Below, one piece after another: positions 35,625-49,462 of a DNA stretch of 64,000 bases. The DNA comes from Ampullaceana balthica (taxonomy: Eukaryota > Mollusca > Gastropoda > Lymnaeidae), in the NCBI GenBank assembly GCA_944989445.1, contig CALYLW010000286.1, positions 31,320 through 95,319 on the forward strand, in the 5' to 3' direction. Position 1 is the first letter of the stretch; the number at the start of each line of letters is the position of its first letter. The position numbers and the translations under genes are program-made. Under the pieces are notes generated by a model, which saw only the letters and a program-made list of their open reading frames with translations, was not told where the DNA came from and searched no databases.

Positions 35625-38600
35625 AGACCCAGACCTCACACCAAAATACAGATGAGAAAGGTAACAATTAGACACAGACCTCACACCAAAATACAGATGA
35701 GAAAGGTAACAATTAGACACAGACCTCACACCAAAATACAGGTGAGAAAGGTAACAATTAGACACAGACCTCACACCAAAATACAGATGAGAAAGGTAAC
35801 AATTAGACACAGACCTCACACCAAAATACAGATGAGAAAGGTAACAATTAGACACAGACCTCACACATAAATACAGGTGAGAAAGGTAACAATTAGACAC
35901 AGACCTCACACCAAAATACAGATGAGAAAGGTAACAATTAGACACAGACCTCACACTAAAATACAGATGAGAAAGGTAACAATTAGACTCAGACCTTACA
36001 CCAAAATACAGATGAGAAAGGTAAAAATATGACACAGACCTCACACCAAAATACAGGTGAGAAACGGTAACAATTAGACACGGACCTCACACCAAAATAC
36101 AGGTGAGAAAGGTAACAATATGACACAGACCTCACACCAAAATACAGGTGAGATAGGTAACAAAATGACACAGACCTCACACAAAATACAGGTGAGGAAG
36201 GTAACAATTAGACACAGACCTCACACCAAAATACAGGTGAGAAAGGTAACAATTAGACACGGACCTGACACCAAAATACAGGTGAGAAAGGTAACAATTA
36301 GACACGGACCTCACACCAAAATACAGGTGAGAAAGGTAACAATATGACACAGACCTCACACCAAAATACAGGTGAGAAAGGTAACAATATGACACAGACA
36401 TCACACCAAAATACAGGTGAAGAGGGTAACAATTAGACACGGACCTGACACCAAAATACAGATGAGAAAGGTAACAATTAGACACAGACCTCACACAAAA
36501 TACACATGAGAAAGGTAACAATATGACACAGACCTCACACAAAAATACAGATGAGAAATGTAACAATATGACACAGACCTCACACCAAAATACAGATAAG
36601 AAAGGTAACAATTAGACACAGACCTCCCACTAAAATACAGGTAAGAAAGGTAGCAATTAGACACAGACCTCACACCAAAATACAGATGAGAAAGGTAACA
36701 ATTAGACACAGACCTCACACTAAAATACAGATGAGAAAGGTAACAATTAGACACAGACCTCACACCAAAATACAGATGAGAAAGGTAACAATTAGACACA
36801 GACCTCACACCAAAATACAGGTGAGAAATGTAACAATATGACACAGACCTCACACCAAAATACAGATGAGAAAGGTAACAATATGACACAGACCTCACAC
36901 CAAAATACAGGTGAGAAAGGTAACAATATGACACAGACCTCACACCAAAATACAGGTGAGAAAGGTAACAATTAGACACAGACCTCACACCAAAATACAG
37001 ATGAGAAAGGTAACAATTAGACACAGACCTCACACCAAAATACAGATGAGAAAGGTAACAATATGACACAGACCTCACACCAAAATACAGGTGAGAAAGG
37101 TAACAATATGACACAGACCTCACACCAAAATACAGGTGAGAAAGGTAACAATATGACACAGACCTCACACCAAAATACAGGTGAGAAAGGTAACAATATG
37201 ACACAGACCTCACACCAAAATACAGATGAGAAAGGTAACAATATGACACAGACCTCACACCAAAATACAGATGAGAAAGGTAACAATTAGACACAGACCT
37301 CACACCAAAATACAGGTGAGAAAGGTAACAATATGACACAGACCTCACACCAAAATACAGATGAGAAAGGTAACAATATGACACAGACCTCACACCAAAA
37401 TACAGATGAGAAAGGTAACAATATGACACAGACCTCACACCAAAATACAGATGAGAAAGGTAACAATTAGACACAGACCTCACACCAAAATACAGGTGAG
37501 AAAGGTAACAATATGACACAGACCTCACACCAAAATACAGGTGAGAAAGGTAACAATTAGACACAGACCTCACACCAAAATACAGATGAGAAAGGTAACA
37601 ATTAGACACAGACCTCACACCAAAATACAGGTGAGAAAGGTAACAATTAGACACAGACCTCACACCAAAATACAGTGAGAAAGGTAACAATATGACACAG
37701 ACCTCACACCAAAATACAGGTGAGAAAGGTAACAATTAGACACAGACCTCACACCAAAATACAGATGAGAAAGGTAACAATTAGACACAGACCTCACACC
37801 AAAATACAGATGAGAAAGGTAACAATTAGACACAGACCTCACACCAAAATACAGGTGAGAAAGGTAACAATTAGACACGACCTCACACCAAAATACAGGT
37901 GAGAAAGGTAACAATATGACACAGACCTCACACCAAAATACAGGTGAGAAAGGTAACAATATGACACAGACCTCACACAAAATACAGGTGAGAAAGGTAA
38001 CAATTAGACACAGACCTCACACCAAAATACAGTGAGAAAGGTAACAATTAGACACAGACCTCACACCAAAATACAGGTGAGAAAGGTAACAATTAGACAC
38101 AGACCTCACACCAAAATACAGGTGAGAAAGGTAACAATTAGACACAGACCTCACACCAAAATACAGGTGAGAAAGGTAACAATATGACACAGACCTCACA
38201 CCAAAATACAGGTGAGAAAGGTAACAATTAGACACAGACCTCACACCAAAATACAGGTGAGAAAGAAATAGACACAGACCTCACACCAAAATACAGGTGA
38301 GAAAGGTAACAATAGACACAGACCTCACACCAAAATACAGGTGAGAAAGGTAACAATATGACACAGACCTCACACCAAAATACAGGTGAGAAAGGTAACA
38401 ATATGACACAGACCTCACACCAAAATACAGGTGACAAAGGTAACAATTAGACACAGACCTCACACCAAAATACAGGTGAGAAAGGTAACAATATGACACA
38501 GACCTCACACCAAAATACAGGTGAGAAAGGTAACAATATGACACAGACCTCACACCAAAATACAGTGAAAAGTAATAGACCAGACTCACACCAAAATACA

Positions 38601-40410
38601 GGTGAGAAAGATAATATGACTCAGACCTCACACCAAAATACAGGTGAGAAAGGTAACAATATGACACAGACCTCACACCAAAATACAGGTGAGAAAGGTA
38701 ACAATATGACACAGACCTCACACCAAAATACAGGTGAGAAAGGTAACAATATGACACAGACCTCACACCAAAATACAGGTGAGAAAGGTAACAATTAGAC
38801 ACGGACCTCACACCAAAATACAGGTGACAAAGGTAACAATTAGACACAGACCTCACACCAAAATACAGGTGAGAAAGGTAACAATATGACACAGACCTCA
38901 CACCAAAATACAGGTGAGAAAGGTAACAATATGACACAGACCTCACACCAAAATACAGGTGAGAAAGGTAACAATATGACACAGACCTCACACCAAAATA
39001 CAGGTGAGAAAGATAATATGACTCAGACCTCACACCAAAATACAGGTGAGAAAGGTAACAATATGACACAGACCTCACACCAAAATACAGGTGAGAAAGG
39101 TAACAATATGACACAGACCTCACACCAAAATACAGGTGAGAAAGGTAACAATATGACACAGACCTCACACCAAAATACAGGTAAGAAAGGTAACAATATG
39201 ACACAGACCTCACACCAAAATACAGGTAAGAAAGGTAGCAATATTACACAGACCTCACACCAAAATACAGGTGAGAAAGGTAACAATATGACACAGACCT
39301 CACACCAAAATACAGGTACGAAAGGTAGCAATATTACACAGACCTCACACCAAAATACAGGTGAGAAAGGTAACAATATGACACAGACCTCACACCAAAA
39401 TACAGGTGAGAAAGGTAACAATATGACACAGACCTCACACAAAAATACAGATGAGAAATGTAACAATATGACACAGACCTCACACCAAAATACAGATAAG
39501 AAAGGTAACAATATGACACAGACCGCACACCCAAATACAGATGAGAAAGGTAACAATATGACACAGACCTCACACAAAAATACAGATGAGAAAGGTAACA
39601 ATTAGACACAGACCTCACACCAAAATACAGGTGAGAAAGGTAACAATTAGACACAGACCTCACACCAAAATACAGATGAGAAAGGTAACAATTAGACACA
39701 GATCTCACACCAAAATACAGGTGAGAAAGGTAACAATTAGACACATACCTCACACCAAAATACAGGTGACAAAGGTAACAATTAGACACAGACCTCACAC
39801 TAAAATACAGATGAGAAAGGTAACAATTAGACACAGACCTCACACCAAAATACAGGTGAGAAAGGTAACAATTAGACACAGATCTCACACCAAAATACAG
39901 GTGAGAAAGGTAACAATTAGACACAGACCTCACACCAAAATACAGGTGAGAAAGGTAACAATTAGACACAGACCTCACACTAAAATACAGATGAGAAAGG
40001 TAACAATTAGACACAGACCTTACACCAAAATACAGATGAGAAAGGTAACAATTAGACACAGACCTCACACCAAAATACAGGTGAGAAAGGTAAAAATATG
40101 ACACAGACCTCACACCAAAATACAGATGAGAAAGGTAACAATATGACACAGACCTCACACCAAAATACAGGTGAGAAAGGTAACAATTAGACACAGACCT
40201 CACACCAAAATACAGATGAGAAAGGTAACAATTAGACACGGACCTCACACCAAAATACAGATGAGAAAGGTAACAATTAGACACGGACCTCACACCAAAA
40301 TACAGGTGAGAAAGGTAACAATTAGACAAGACCTCACACCAAAATACAGGTGAGAAAGGTAACAATATGACACAGACCTCACACCAAAATACAGATGAGA
40401 AAAGTAACGT
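35625..40410. repeat. 45-bp tandem repeat, about 106 copies
   Basis: Core AGACCTCACACCAAAATACA, then GGTGAGAAAGGTAACAAT. Two bi-allelic positions run through the array: CAGGTGAG or CAGATGAG, and AATTAGAC or AATATGAC. The second puts either a TAG stop or an ATG at the same + strand place. The minus strand is open for over 400 codons (FGVRSVSNCYLSHLY period) and the + strand reads MTQTSHQNTGEKGNN where AATATG units are consecutive. I treat these frames as artefacts of a 45-bp period. Confidence 0.95.
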
Positions 40411-40955
40411 GAGAATGATTTTAACGTGTGTAACTAATGGGGGGGGGGAGATTTTGCTTACTTCAGTGGCTTATTCTCCTGAAGCATCATTACTTTAATT
40501 TTAATGTATATTTTTGTGTGGCATAAACAAAATAATAAACAAAATTGTTTATCTAACGGAATAAACTGGCATAAATATGTTAATATGTTGGACACTCTCA
40601 ATCTCTCGCAGCCCTTTAAGTATTCGCAAATTTCTATCTGTACGTACGGGCAATTTTTTTATATCAATTAGGTCCACGTATTTTGTTGACGTTTTTTTTG
40701 GTTGTAGTTAGAATTTAAAGGATGCATCAATTTTCGCCTCTACAAGACGAGAGGCTGACAAACTTAGAATCTCAGCACATCAGTGTCATGTTTTCATGCT
40801 ACTTAAGCCCCATGATTTTTTAGTTAAATATCATTAGTATCAGTATACGTTAGATTCAGAATGGAGAAACGTTCTCATATATTTTAATAAAGTGTAAGAC
40901 AGTTCCTTCATTTCTCTAATAAAATATTATTTCGCCATTTGTGTTACTGAGACAG
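40411..40955. other. No gene seen
   Basis: AT-rich unique sequence. Confidence 0.5.
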
Positions 40956-41371
40956 CCTCATTCAGACCCGCCTCATTCAGACCCACCTCATTCGGACCCG
41001 CCTCATTCAGACCCGCCTCATTCAGACCCGCCTCATTCAGACCCGCCTCATTCAGACCCGCCTCATTCAGACCCGCCTCATTCAGACCCGCCTCATTCAC
41101 AGACCCGCCTCATTCACAGACCCGCCTCATTCAGACCCTGCCTCATTCACAGACCCGCCTCATTCAGACCCGCCTCATTCAGACCCGCCTCATTCAGACC
41201 TGCCTCATTCACAGACCCGCCTCATTCACAGACCCGCCTCATTCCAGACCCGCCTCATTCAGACCCGCCTCATTCAGACCCGCCTCATTCAGACCCGCCT
41301 AATTCAGACCCGTCTCATTCAGACCCGCCTCATTCAGACCTGCCTCATTCAGACCTGCCTCATTCAGACAC
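40956..41371. repeat. 15-bp tandem repeat, about 27 copies
   Basis: Unit GACCCGCCTCATTCA, with occasional CA insertions (CATTCACAGACC). One frame reads DPPHS repeats; not a gene. Confidence 0.95.
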
Positions 41372-41636
41372 ATAAATGTAATTTGAGTTCGTCCCGTGAT
41401 GCGTAGACTAGATCCTGGCTATTTACAGATTGTTGATAAATTGATGTCACCAACAAGATAACATTCTTTGGACAGTCACTGCGTACATCAGTTTTATTTT
41501 GAATCGCCAGACAGTCATCGAACGACAACTCGGTACCTGACATAAGATTTATTACTCCCTTTCCCATCAATGCTTCCCCCCCCCGACATCACTTCCCAAA
41601 TTAAAAAAACAAACGAACCCAAAAATCATTTGTCAC

Positions 41637-42436
41637 TTATTTAGGTTCACGCTACACACTTGTCACTAAATTAGGTTCACGCTACACACTTGTCACTTCT
41701 TTAGGTTCACGCTACACACTTGTCGCTTATTTAGGTTCACGCTCCATAGTAGTCACAAATTTAGGTTCACGCTACACACTTGTCACTTATTTAGGTTCAT
41801 GCTACACACTGGTGATTAATTTAGGTTCACTCTACACACTTGTCACTTAATTAGGTTCACGCTACACACTTGTCACTTATTTAGGTTCATGCTACACACT
41901 TGTCACTAATTTAGGTTCACGCTACACACTTGTCACTTATTTAGGTTCACGCTACACACTAGTCGCTTATTTAGGTTCACGTTCCATAGTAGTCACAAAT
42001 TTAGGTTCACGCTACACACTTGTCACTTATTGAGGTTCACGCTACACACTTGTGATTAATTTAGGTTCACGCTACACACTTGTCACTAAATTAGGTTCAC
42101 GCTTCACACTTGTCACTTATTTAGGTTCACGCTACACACTTGTGATTAATTTAGGTTCACGCTACACACTTGTCACTTATTGAGGTTCACGCTACACACT
42201 TGTGATTAATTTAGGTTCACGCTACACACTTGTCACTTAATTAGGTTCACGCTACACACTTGTCACCTATTTAGGTTCACGCTCCACAGTAGTCACTAAT
42301 TTAGGTTCACGCTACACACTTGTCACTTAATTAGGTTCACGCTACACACTTGTCACCTATTTAGGTTCACGCTCCACAGTAGTCACTAATTTAGGTTCAC
42401 GCTACACACTTGTCACTAATTTAGGTTTACGCTACA
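41637..42436. repeat. 30-bp tandem repeat, about 27 copies
   Basis: Core TTAGGTTCACGCTACACACT then TGTCACTTAT. The exact 30-bp period is kept without indels. Units with CCATAGT or CCACAGT recur, indicating block duplication. Confidence 0.95.
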
Positions 42437-42440
42437 TTTA

Positions 42441-44190
42441 ATCGGCATCCTTCCGTCTCGCGAGACGATGGTGCATCACCGTTGAGTTGGGTTGCATTTC
42501 CTCGAGTGGCTGTGCATTCCTATCCTTGAGTGACATTCTTTACCACAGCTTTTACACACGAGTTCTCTGCTACCAAATGTTTTTGCCTTTCTCCTAGCGC
42601 TTCTGTCTGTAGCCTCCTCCATCCTTCGCTCCTCGGCTAATATGACGCCCTCTTTGACAACTGTGCGCCTCGTAGATCGGTCTTCTGCCTTGCGCTCCCA
42701 GTCGCTTGTGCGTATTCTGGCTGCTTTCATGTCCTTTTGGCAGACATCTTTAAATCGCAGACGTGGGAGACCTGTCTTCCTCTTTCCGTATGCCAGTCTC
42801 CATATAGGAGGTCCTTGTGGATGCGGCCAGGGCTCATTCTTTTAACATGTCCTAGCCATCTCAGGCGTCTTTCACTAAGGTTTGAGAACATGCTTTTGGT
42901 ATCGGCACACATTAGGACCTCAGTATTAGGCTTTTTGTCTTGCCATTTAATGGCACGCAAGCATCTCAAGCTTGCGCTCTTTGGATTTATAAGTGGTCCA
43001 TGTCTCGCTCCCGTATAGCAGTGTACTAATGACTCAGGCTCTATAGACACACAGTTTGGTTTTCTCTGCTAACGTGGTATTTTGCCAGACCCGTTTATTT
43101 AATTTAGCCATTGTGGCAGCTGCCTTGCCAATTCTACTGTTTATTTCATCTTCAATGTACAGTGTATTGGAGACATTGGAACCCAAGTAGGTCTAGCTGT
43201 CCACAACCTCCAAATTTTCATTGTCGATATTTAGGATGAGGTTGTGTGTCTTGGGCCATGATGTTTGTCTATTGCAGGCTGATTTGAATACCAAATTCTT
43301 TGCAGGCATTCGAGACGTTTGACACAAGTTGTTGCAAACCCATTTCTGTGTGTGCCTCATCATCCGCAAAGAGTAGCTCACGAATTAGGACATCTGTCGT
43401 TTTGGTCTTGGCTCGGGGGCGGGCAGTGTTGAAAAGTCCTCCATCAGCTCTGGTCTGTAGCCAGATTCCATCGCTGATATCCTTGAATGCGTATGGAAGT
43501 AGTACAGAGAAGAATATTGCGAACAGTGTTGGTGCCAGTACACAACCTTGTTTAACTCCGCTGCTGACTGGAAAGGCTTCTGACGTAGCTCCATTGAACT
43601 GCGCTGTGCCCTGCATATTTTCATGGAAATGTCTGATGATAGCGAGTAGGTGTGGGAGACAGCCGATTTTTACCAGGATTTGGAATAGTCCGTTGCGACT
43701 GACGAAATCAAAGGATTTTGTAAGGTCCACAAAGGCCATGTATAGTGGCATCTGCTGTTCTCTACATTTTTTTCTGAAGCTGCCGTATGGAGAACACCAT
43801 GTCTATGGTAGACAGACCAGCCCGGAAACAGCAGTTATATTCTGTAATACAGTTCCAGATATGCTCAGCCCACCGTTTTAGTTTTCCTCCCTCGTCTTAT
43901 TTAATTTCTCCACTTTTGGACTTTGGCAACTTTCGACGTCAAAGAGCAAGTTGCTTTTTTGATATTTTCGTATATGGCTTTGGCATTGCCCATGTCTGCA
44001 GCTGATTGTATGTTGGAGCAGAGGTTAAGCCATTAGGTATTGGCACATTGACGTGCAACTTTTTGGGCATGCGACTTGGCTGTTTTTAAGGCATGCAGCC
44101 TGTCGGGTGTGGGATTTTCCTTGTAGGCCATAAGAGCTTCCCTTTTGGCTTCAGTGACAGGTTTCATCTTGTCCCAATATTTGGGGGGGG
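42441..44190 (-). pseudogene. LINE family 2, longest copy, inactivated
   Basis: From the right on the minus strand: MKPVTEAKREALMAYKENPT, an internal deletion after AEHIWNCITEYN that drops the first RT motifs, then STIDMVFS, AFVDLTKSFDFVSRNGLFQI, SSGVKQGCVLAPTLFAIFFS and LLFADDEAHTEMGLQQLVSN. After further damage come RRLRWLGHVKRMSPGRIHKD and a C-terminal zinc-finger-like CKSCGKECHSRIGMHSHSRKC (cut here before its last residue). Frameshifts and stops are present. The 3' end GAGACGGAAGGATGCCGAT abuts the 30-bp array. Same domain order as LINE family 1, but clearly diverged. Confidence 0.85.
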
Positions 44191-44215
44191 GGTGAGAGTA
44201 CAGACATAAAAAGCA

Positions 44216-44672
44216 GCACTAAGTAAATAAATAATAGCGAGTAAACGTGAAGACATGCACACTGAGGTTGTTGTTACCCGCCTCCCATTTAATACTACCA
44301 TCCCTTAAACATAAACTGTGATTGGCCGACCCTAGCGAGGATGAGTCGTATATTATTATATAGGGTTGTTAACTGCATGTTTTTTTTGTTTTTGTTGGTT
44401 TTTCTTTTTGGAAAATCGATTATCGATTATGTAACTCCGATTTTAAACCGATTATCGTTTTATAGCTGACTTCATAGGAATCAGGGGTGTACCGAATTTC
44501 GTCTGCAAATGTATCGAAACCAACAATGACTTGGCAGTTCCCCCCCCAACCGATTTTCACTCGCGTTGTTTTGATTTCTTCTTGCTGTAATTTGTGTCTG
44601 TTTATTCTCCACTTTCTTTGCACTCTCCATTAGCAAGTCTGCGGCGTATGCTGCGCGGCGGGGCGTCTATTA
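44216..44672. mobile_element. Helitron-like element H1 copy
   Basis: Shares GTAAACGTGAAGACATGCAC, CATAAACTGTGATTGGCC and GATTATCGTTTTATAGCTGA with 5915-6130, then GAGCAAGTCTGCGGCGTATG and a decayed hairpin. Confidence 0.6.
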
Positions 44673-44689
44673 CCTTTATTAGACATCCC

Positions 44690-44920
44690 ATGAGAGAGTG
44701 ACCATTACATTTAGTGGACATCACATGAGCGACTTACCATTACATCTAGTGGACATCACATGAGTGACTTACCATTACATCTAGTGGACATCACATGAGT
44801 GACTTACCATTACATTTAGTTGACATCACATGAGAGACTGACCATTACATTTAGTTGACATCACATGAGAGACTGACCATTACATCTAGTGGACATCACA
44901 TGAGAGACTGACCATTACAT
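44690..44920. repeat. 35-bp tandem repeat, about 6.5 copies
   Basis: Core ACCATTACATCTAGTGGACA, then TCACATGAG(T/A)GACT. Confidence 0.95.
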
Positions 44921-46574
44921 TTCTTGAATAGATAACATGTAAACAGAGTATGAGTGAGCCTGACAGGACGTAACAATACAGCGAACGTTTTACCATGTTA
45001 GCAAATAATAGTGCATGCTTACCACATATAACAAAGGCTATAACATATTTATGAACAAAAGATGTAACATACTTTTATAACACAAAATATTAAATACAAT
45101 TGTAACACAGCATATAACCAACATATATTATTTGTCTACAAGGTGTTCAACATTCACCAGTGCTTGCCATTAGTTGGAAGTGGGTGGGGGATGGGGGAGG
45201 ATGTCTTGTACTGGAATGGGGTCATGTAATGGAAATGCAATTATTTATTTCCTGGAAAAACAGAAATGCGTACGTCAATTTTAAAGTATGAGTTGTTTTT
45301 TTTTAAAATATGTCTACATTCTTAGCTAAATATTGCTGTACTGAACACAAGTAACAGAGCAATTTCAAAAATAATAAACAAATTGTTGAGAGCAGGATTC
45401 AAGCACCATGTATTACGACCTCACTCGTAATAAAATTCTTTTTGTGAATTAATTAGTTAATTATTTTTCGTTTGAATTGAATGATTAAAACATTTCCATG
45501 ATTAAAACATTTCCATGATTAGAACATTTTCAATATTAAAACATTTCCATGATTAAAACATTTCCATGATTAAAACATTTCCATTGTTTAAACATGTACC
45601 GTTGGTTTCAGAAATATATGCGTCTTAGTCACACAATTAAAAAAATATTTTAAATATGTAAATTTTATTAATAGAAATTTAAATATTGCATAATACTAGA
45701 GAACATTAATTGTTATGATTCTACTGAGAAGCCGTTGAACTAGCAAGTTTCTTTAAATTTGTCTGGTAGCTGGTATTTGTGGTGCAAGGAAGTTGTTGTT
45801 TTTTTTCAGAAGAAAAGGTCGTTTAGCACGAACGATGAGCAGTACTTGCCTCAGTTGAAGTGACACCTTTGGTAAAAGCAGAAAGTATTGTCTGCAGTTG
45901 ACATATTCCAGACATAACTCAGCAAGCTGCTGTTGACATGTTCCAGACTTAACTCAGCAAGCTGCTGTTGACAAGCTTGATTTTTCTTATTTCAGATCAA
46001 ACCCACATTATTTTCAGTCTATTATTTCGGTCATTGATATATTTCAAACAAAAGAGTTTAATTTCATAAAATTTTTGCGAGCCGAGGTTTGGCTGCCGTG
46101 GGCAAAAATAAAACAAGACATCAGGTGAAATGGACTAAATAAGCCATCTGATGAAGATCACTTTTAAATATCAACTTTCAAATATCACTTTCAAATATCA
46201 CTTTTAAATATCAATTTCAAACTATTGCTTTTTTTATTTTCCCATCATATCTATAACACAAATTTCTCTCACTTGTTTCATCTGTATAAATCTATTTAAA
46301 AAAAGGAATTATATGTCAATGAACTTATAGAACATTTCCATATTGTGTTTCACTTCCATTATGTGAAATAATGTTTAATGAACTGAAGATGGTTTTAAAA
46401 TTATAAGATTCGCCTTTTACACTTAAGAATAACAAAATCGCATTTTCTCTTCAAATGTTGCTTTCAATAATTTAAACTTAATTCACATCTCATTATCGAA
46501 GTACAATTAAATATAAACTTAAATCTTCTGACCGTCGGCTTACCTCCAGCGACATCAAATTTGATTTGGTGGAC
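44921..46574. other. No gene seen; short repeats
   Basis: A 17-bp repeat ATGATTAAAACATTTCC (about 7 copies, 45480-45598), a two-copy repeat with CAGACATAACTCAGCAAGCT (45900-45965), and AAATATCACTTT repeats (46160-46220). No exon recognised. Confidence 0.6.
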
Positions 46575-46727
46575 ACTTCAACCAGGGCTGGATTAACCAA
46601 TAGGCAAACAAGGCACGTGCCTTGGGCACAAAGCGTTTGGGGGGCACCACAAGTCCTCAAGAAAAATGTGTGTATTGTTCATAATCGACATGACGTTAGA
46701 AAATCGCAAATCTAATATTAAATCGCA

Positions 46728-46893
46728 CAGGGGCGGATTAAATGGAAGGCTGATTGGCCTAAAGCCAAGGGCCCCCAATGATTTAAGATTAAATTAAGGG
46801 ACCCCAAACTTATTAAATTGTATAATAATGTGGCTGGACAGGGCCCCCGGGGAATTGCAGCCAACGGCCCCGTGCAATCTTAATCCACCCCTG
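46728..46893. mobile_element. 166-bp hAT MITE nested in hAT-C
   Basis: Ends CAGGGGCGGATTAA and TTAATCCACCCCTG; flanks AAATCGCA (46720-46727) and AAATCGCT (46894-46901), a 7/8 match. It resembles the hAT-C ends and is a non-autonomous relative. Confidence 0.85.
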
Positions 46894-47340
46894 AAATCGC
46901 TTTTAAATGAAAAATTTGGATCTTTACAAAATTGAATGTTTCTAGGGTTGCCGAAGTTTGTCATTCAGTTTAATCTATTTTTAGCATCACACATTGCGAA
47001 ATAAGGAAAATCTGGAAGAGGAAATCCTTCTTATGTATCCCAAACTATATGTGAAGAACTGATTAAAATTATGTCCCCAAAAGTCCATCAAGTAATTATA
47101 GATGAAGTAAAGGCTTCCGGTTTTTTCAGCTTGCCAATACCCGATATTTCACTTATAGATCAGTTAAGCGTTGTTCTTCGATATGTGGTAAATGGAGAGT
47201 TCATTGAGCGCTTTTTTACTTTCTTGGAGCCGCAAAGTCACACCGGTGAAGGTATGGCTAAGCAAGAGTAGAAGTACTTACGTGATGTTTGCAATTTGAT
47301 TTTGCGAAATGCAGAGGTCAGTCCCGGATAACGCAGCTGT

Positions 47341-47560
47341 TGTTATTTTTTTTTCGTCCGTCGTGGTCGACGATGACCACTCTTATCATGTTTGCTGGGC
47401 CGCCACATGTGACCTCTGGTGGCTTATTAACCCTATTTTGGCACGAAAAAGGCGTCCGCATGTCGGACAAGAGCTGGATGCGGTCCCTTCAGGAGGGTTT
47501 TGGATACGTTCCTTTCTGGCTTGACGTTTTAACTTTGCAGCCTGTTGTCTATTAGCTTCA
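47341..47560 (-). mobile_element. LINE 3' fragment (zinc-finger end) inserted in hAT-C
   Basis: The minus strand encodes SSSCPTCGRLFRAKIGLISH, the C-terminal C2H2 finger of LINE family 1, and ends with the hairpin region GTCGACCACGACGGACG followed by an A-rich tail. CAGCTG occurs on both sides (47335-47340 and about 47562-47567), a likely 6-bp TSD. It splits the hAT-C transposase between CRGQS and GYHKGMQ. Confidence 0.8.
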
Positions 47561-48355
47561 CAGACAGCTGCGCCATTTCATATCATAGAGGGTATCACAA
47601 GGGCATGCAGAACAAAATTCTAGAGGAAAATTATTTTTCTATCTACATACCCTGTGCTACCCATTCACTAAATCTGGTAGGCAGAAGTGCCGTCGACTCT
47701 TGTTTAGAGGCAGTAAACTTCTTCCATACAGTGCAACTGATCGATACTTTTTTCTCAGCTTCAACCAACAGATGGAAGATTCTGAAAGGATGCTTTGTGG
47801 ATTGAACGCGGGCACACTCTCTTTCCGATTCCAGATAGGAAGCACATGTTGTTGGAACTAAAGCTATTCTAAAGTCTCATCCTCAGATTCTAGAAGCGTT
47901 AGTCTTTACAATAAGACCTGTCACAGAAGGGGGACACCAGAAGAGAAGCAGACAAAAATTGCAAAGAAGATACAAGAATTAGAATTTTCTCTCACGCTTG
48001 TCTTTTGGGAAGAAATGTTACATTTTCACAGATTCAGTCAAGCTCTATAAAATGAGCACCTGAACTTGAAAACATGTGCTGATATATATTATTCACTAGC
48101 AGATCACTTGCATGAAAGACCGTGGTCATTGATGGTGAGGCCCTTCAGGTATCTCTGACTGCCAGAGACAAATTTCGTATATCTGCTTTTTACGCCATTG
48201 TTGACAAACTTGAGACAGAGATGGCTAGATGAGGATAGGTATATAATGATATAGGAGTTAGATTTTCTTGTTTGATCTATGTAACACAAACATTTCAGTG
48301 TTGTGTATGAATAATAAATGTTTATCCTAAAGATCTGAACAATAATTTATATACT

Positions 48356-48478
48356 AAACTACAAAAGTTACACTCATATAAACTACAAAAGTTACACTCA
48401 TATAAACTACAAAAGTTACACTCATATAAACTACAAAAGTTACACTCATATAAACTACAAAAGTTACACTCATATATT
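48356..48478. repeat. 24-bp tandem repeat, about 5 copies, inside hAT-C
   Basis: Unit core ACTACAAAAGTTACACTCAT. Confidence 0.95.
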
Positions 48479-48987
48479 CGCAACAAGTTTCGTGCATCAA
48501 AATCTGAAAACAACGCGTTGAGTCATGCATAATTATATAAAGTAATAGAGACAACATTCAGTTTGCTTTTCCAATGTAGAAATGGACTTGCGCATATTTT
48601 TAACATTAATGTTAACTCTTTGGTGTCACCCGGTGCAGTCCGCACCTCCCGCAATCCCTTGTGACGCCAACTGTCTTGTTAGTTGGTTTGCTTAATATTG
48701 AACATATCAGCGGTCAGTGGGGGATTGGGGCAGAAGGGGGCACCCATGTGGGTATGTGTTTCGGGCACCAAAATGGCTTAATCTGGCCCTGACTTCAACC
48801 GACATAATTCCCAACTCATAGATTGAAAACAATAATTTAATTTATAATTATTTGCCTATGTTTGACTCCTGTGAAACTGATGGCTAATTTGTTTCATAAA
48901 ATTGGATACCATTCTGAAGTTATTTACATTTTTAAAATTCCACTTTCGGTTTACATTGTTTTCTAAGAGATTCGTGTTGACAGAGGT

Positions 48988-49196
48988 ATTGTGACGCAAT
49001 CAGATTCGTGTTGAGAGAGTATTGTGACGCAATCAGATTCGTGTTGAGAGAGTATTGTGACGCAATCAGATTCGTGTTGAGAGAGTATTGTGACGCAATC
49101 AGATTCGTGTTGAGAGAGTATTGTGACGCAATCAGATTAGTGTTGAGAGATTATTGTGACGCAATCAGATTCGTGTTGAGAGAGTTATTGTGACGC
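48988..49196. repeat. 33-bp tandem repeat, about 6 copies
   Basis: Core AGATTCGTGTTGAGAGAGTA then TTGTGACGCAATC; about 270 bp upstream of the thyroglobulin exon. Confidence 0.95.
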
Positions 49197-49462
49197 GTTG
49201 CTTTCATTTCACTAATGGAAATGTTAATATTGTTATCAACATTCACAAAACTTCGCCTTAAATAATGTTGACAATATTTCGGAACAAACCCTCGCCATCA
49301 TGACCTAGTTATAAATCAATGAGGTTACCAACTAATTAATCAGGGGACTACTGCCTTCGCGTGACCTTCCAGATTTGCCTTGACAACTGATCAGTGACCT
49401 TTGAATCCTTGACCTTGATGACAATGTGAGTAACGGAACTCTCCTCGCTATTTGGTCCACAG

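Larger units (their letters stand above)
46583..48791 (+). mobile_element. hAT-C: complete ZMYM1-like hAT element with TIR and exact 8-bp TSD
   Basis: Left end CAGGGCTGGATTAACC, right end (inverted) CAGGGCCAGATTAAGCC. ACTTCAAC flanks both sides (46575-46582 and 48792-48799). + strand transposase remnants include CEELIKIMSPKVHQVIIDEV, LSVVLRYVVNGEFIERFFTF, LEPQSHTGEGMA, CRGQS, GYHKGMQNKILEENYFSIYI, PCATHSLNLVGRSAVDSCLE and FFSASTNRWKIL. Stops, frameshifts and two insertions make it a pseudogene. The same family as hAT-A, but a different copy. Confidence 0.92.

Noticed and set aside
35610..40365. 414-codon and other frames in the 45-bp array
   Set aside because: 45 is divisible by three, so frames persist; the peptide has no family resemblance and both strands are open.
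41637..42436. CRISPR-like regular array
   Set aside because: Repeats are contiguous with no unique spacers, and the genome is eukaryotic.
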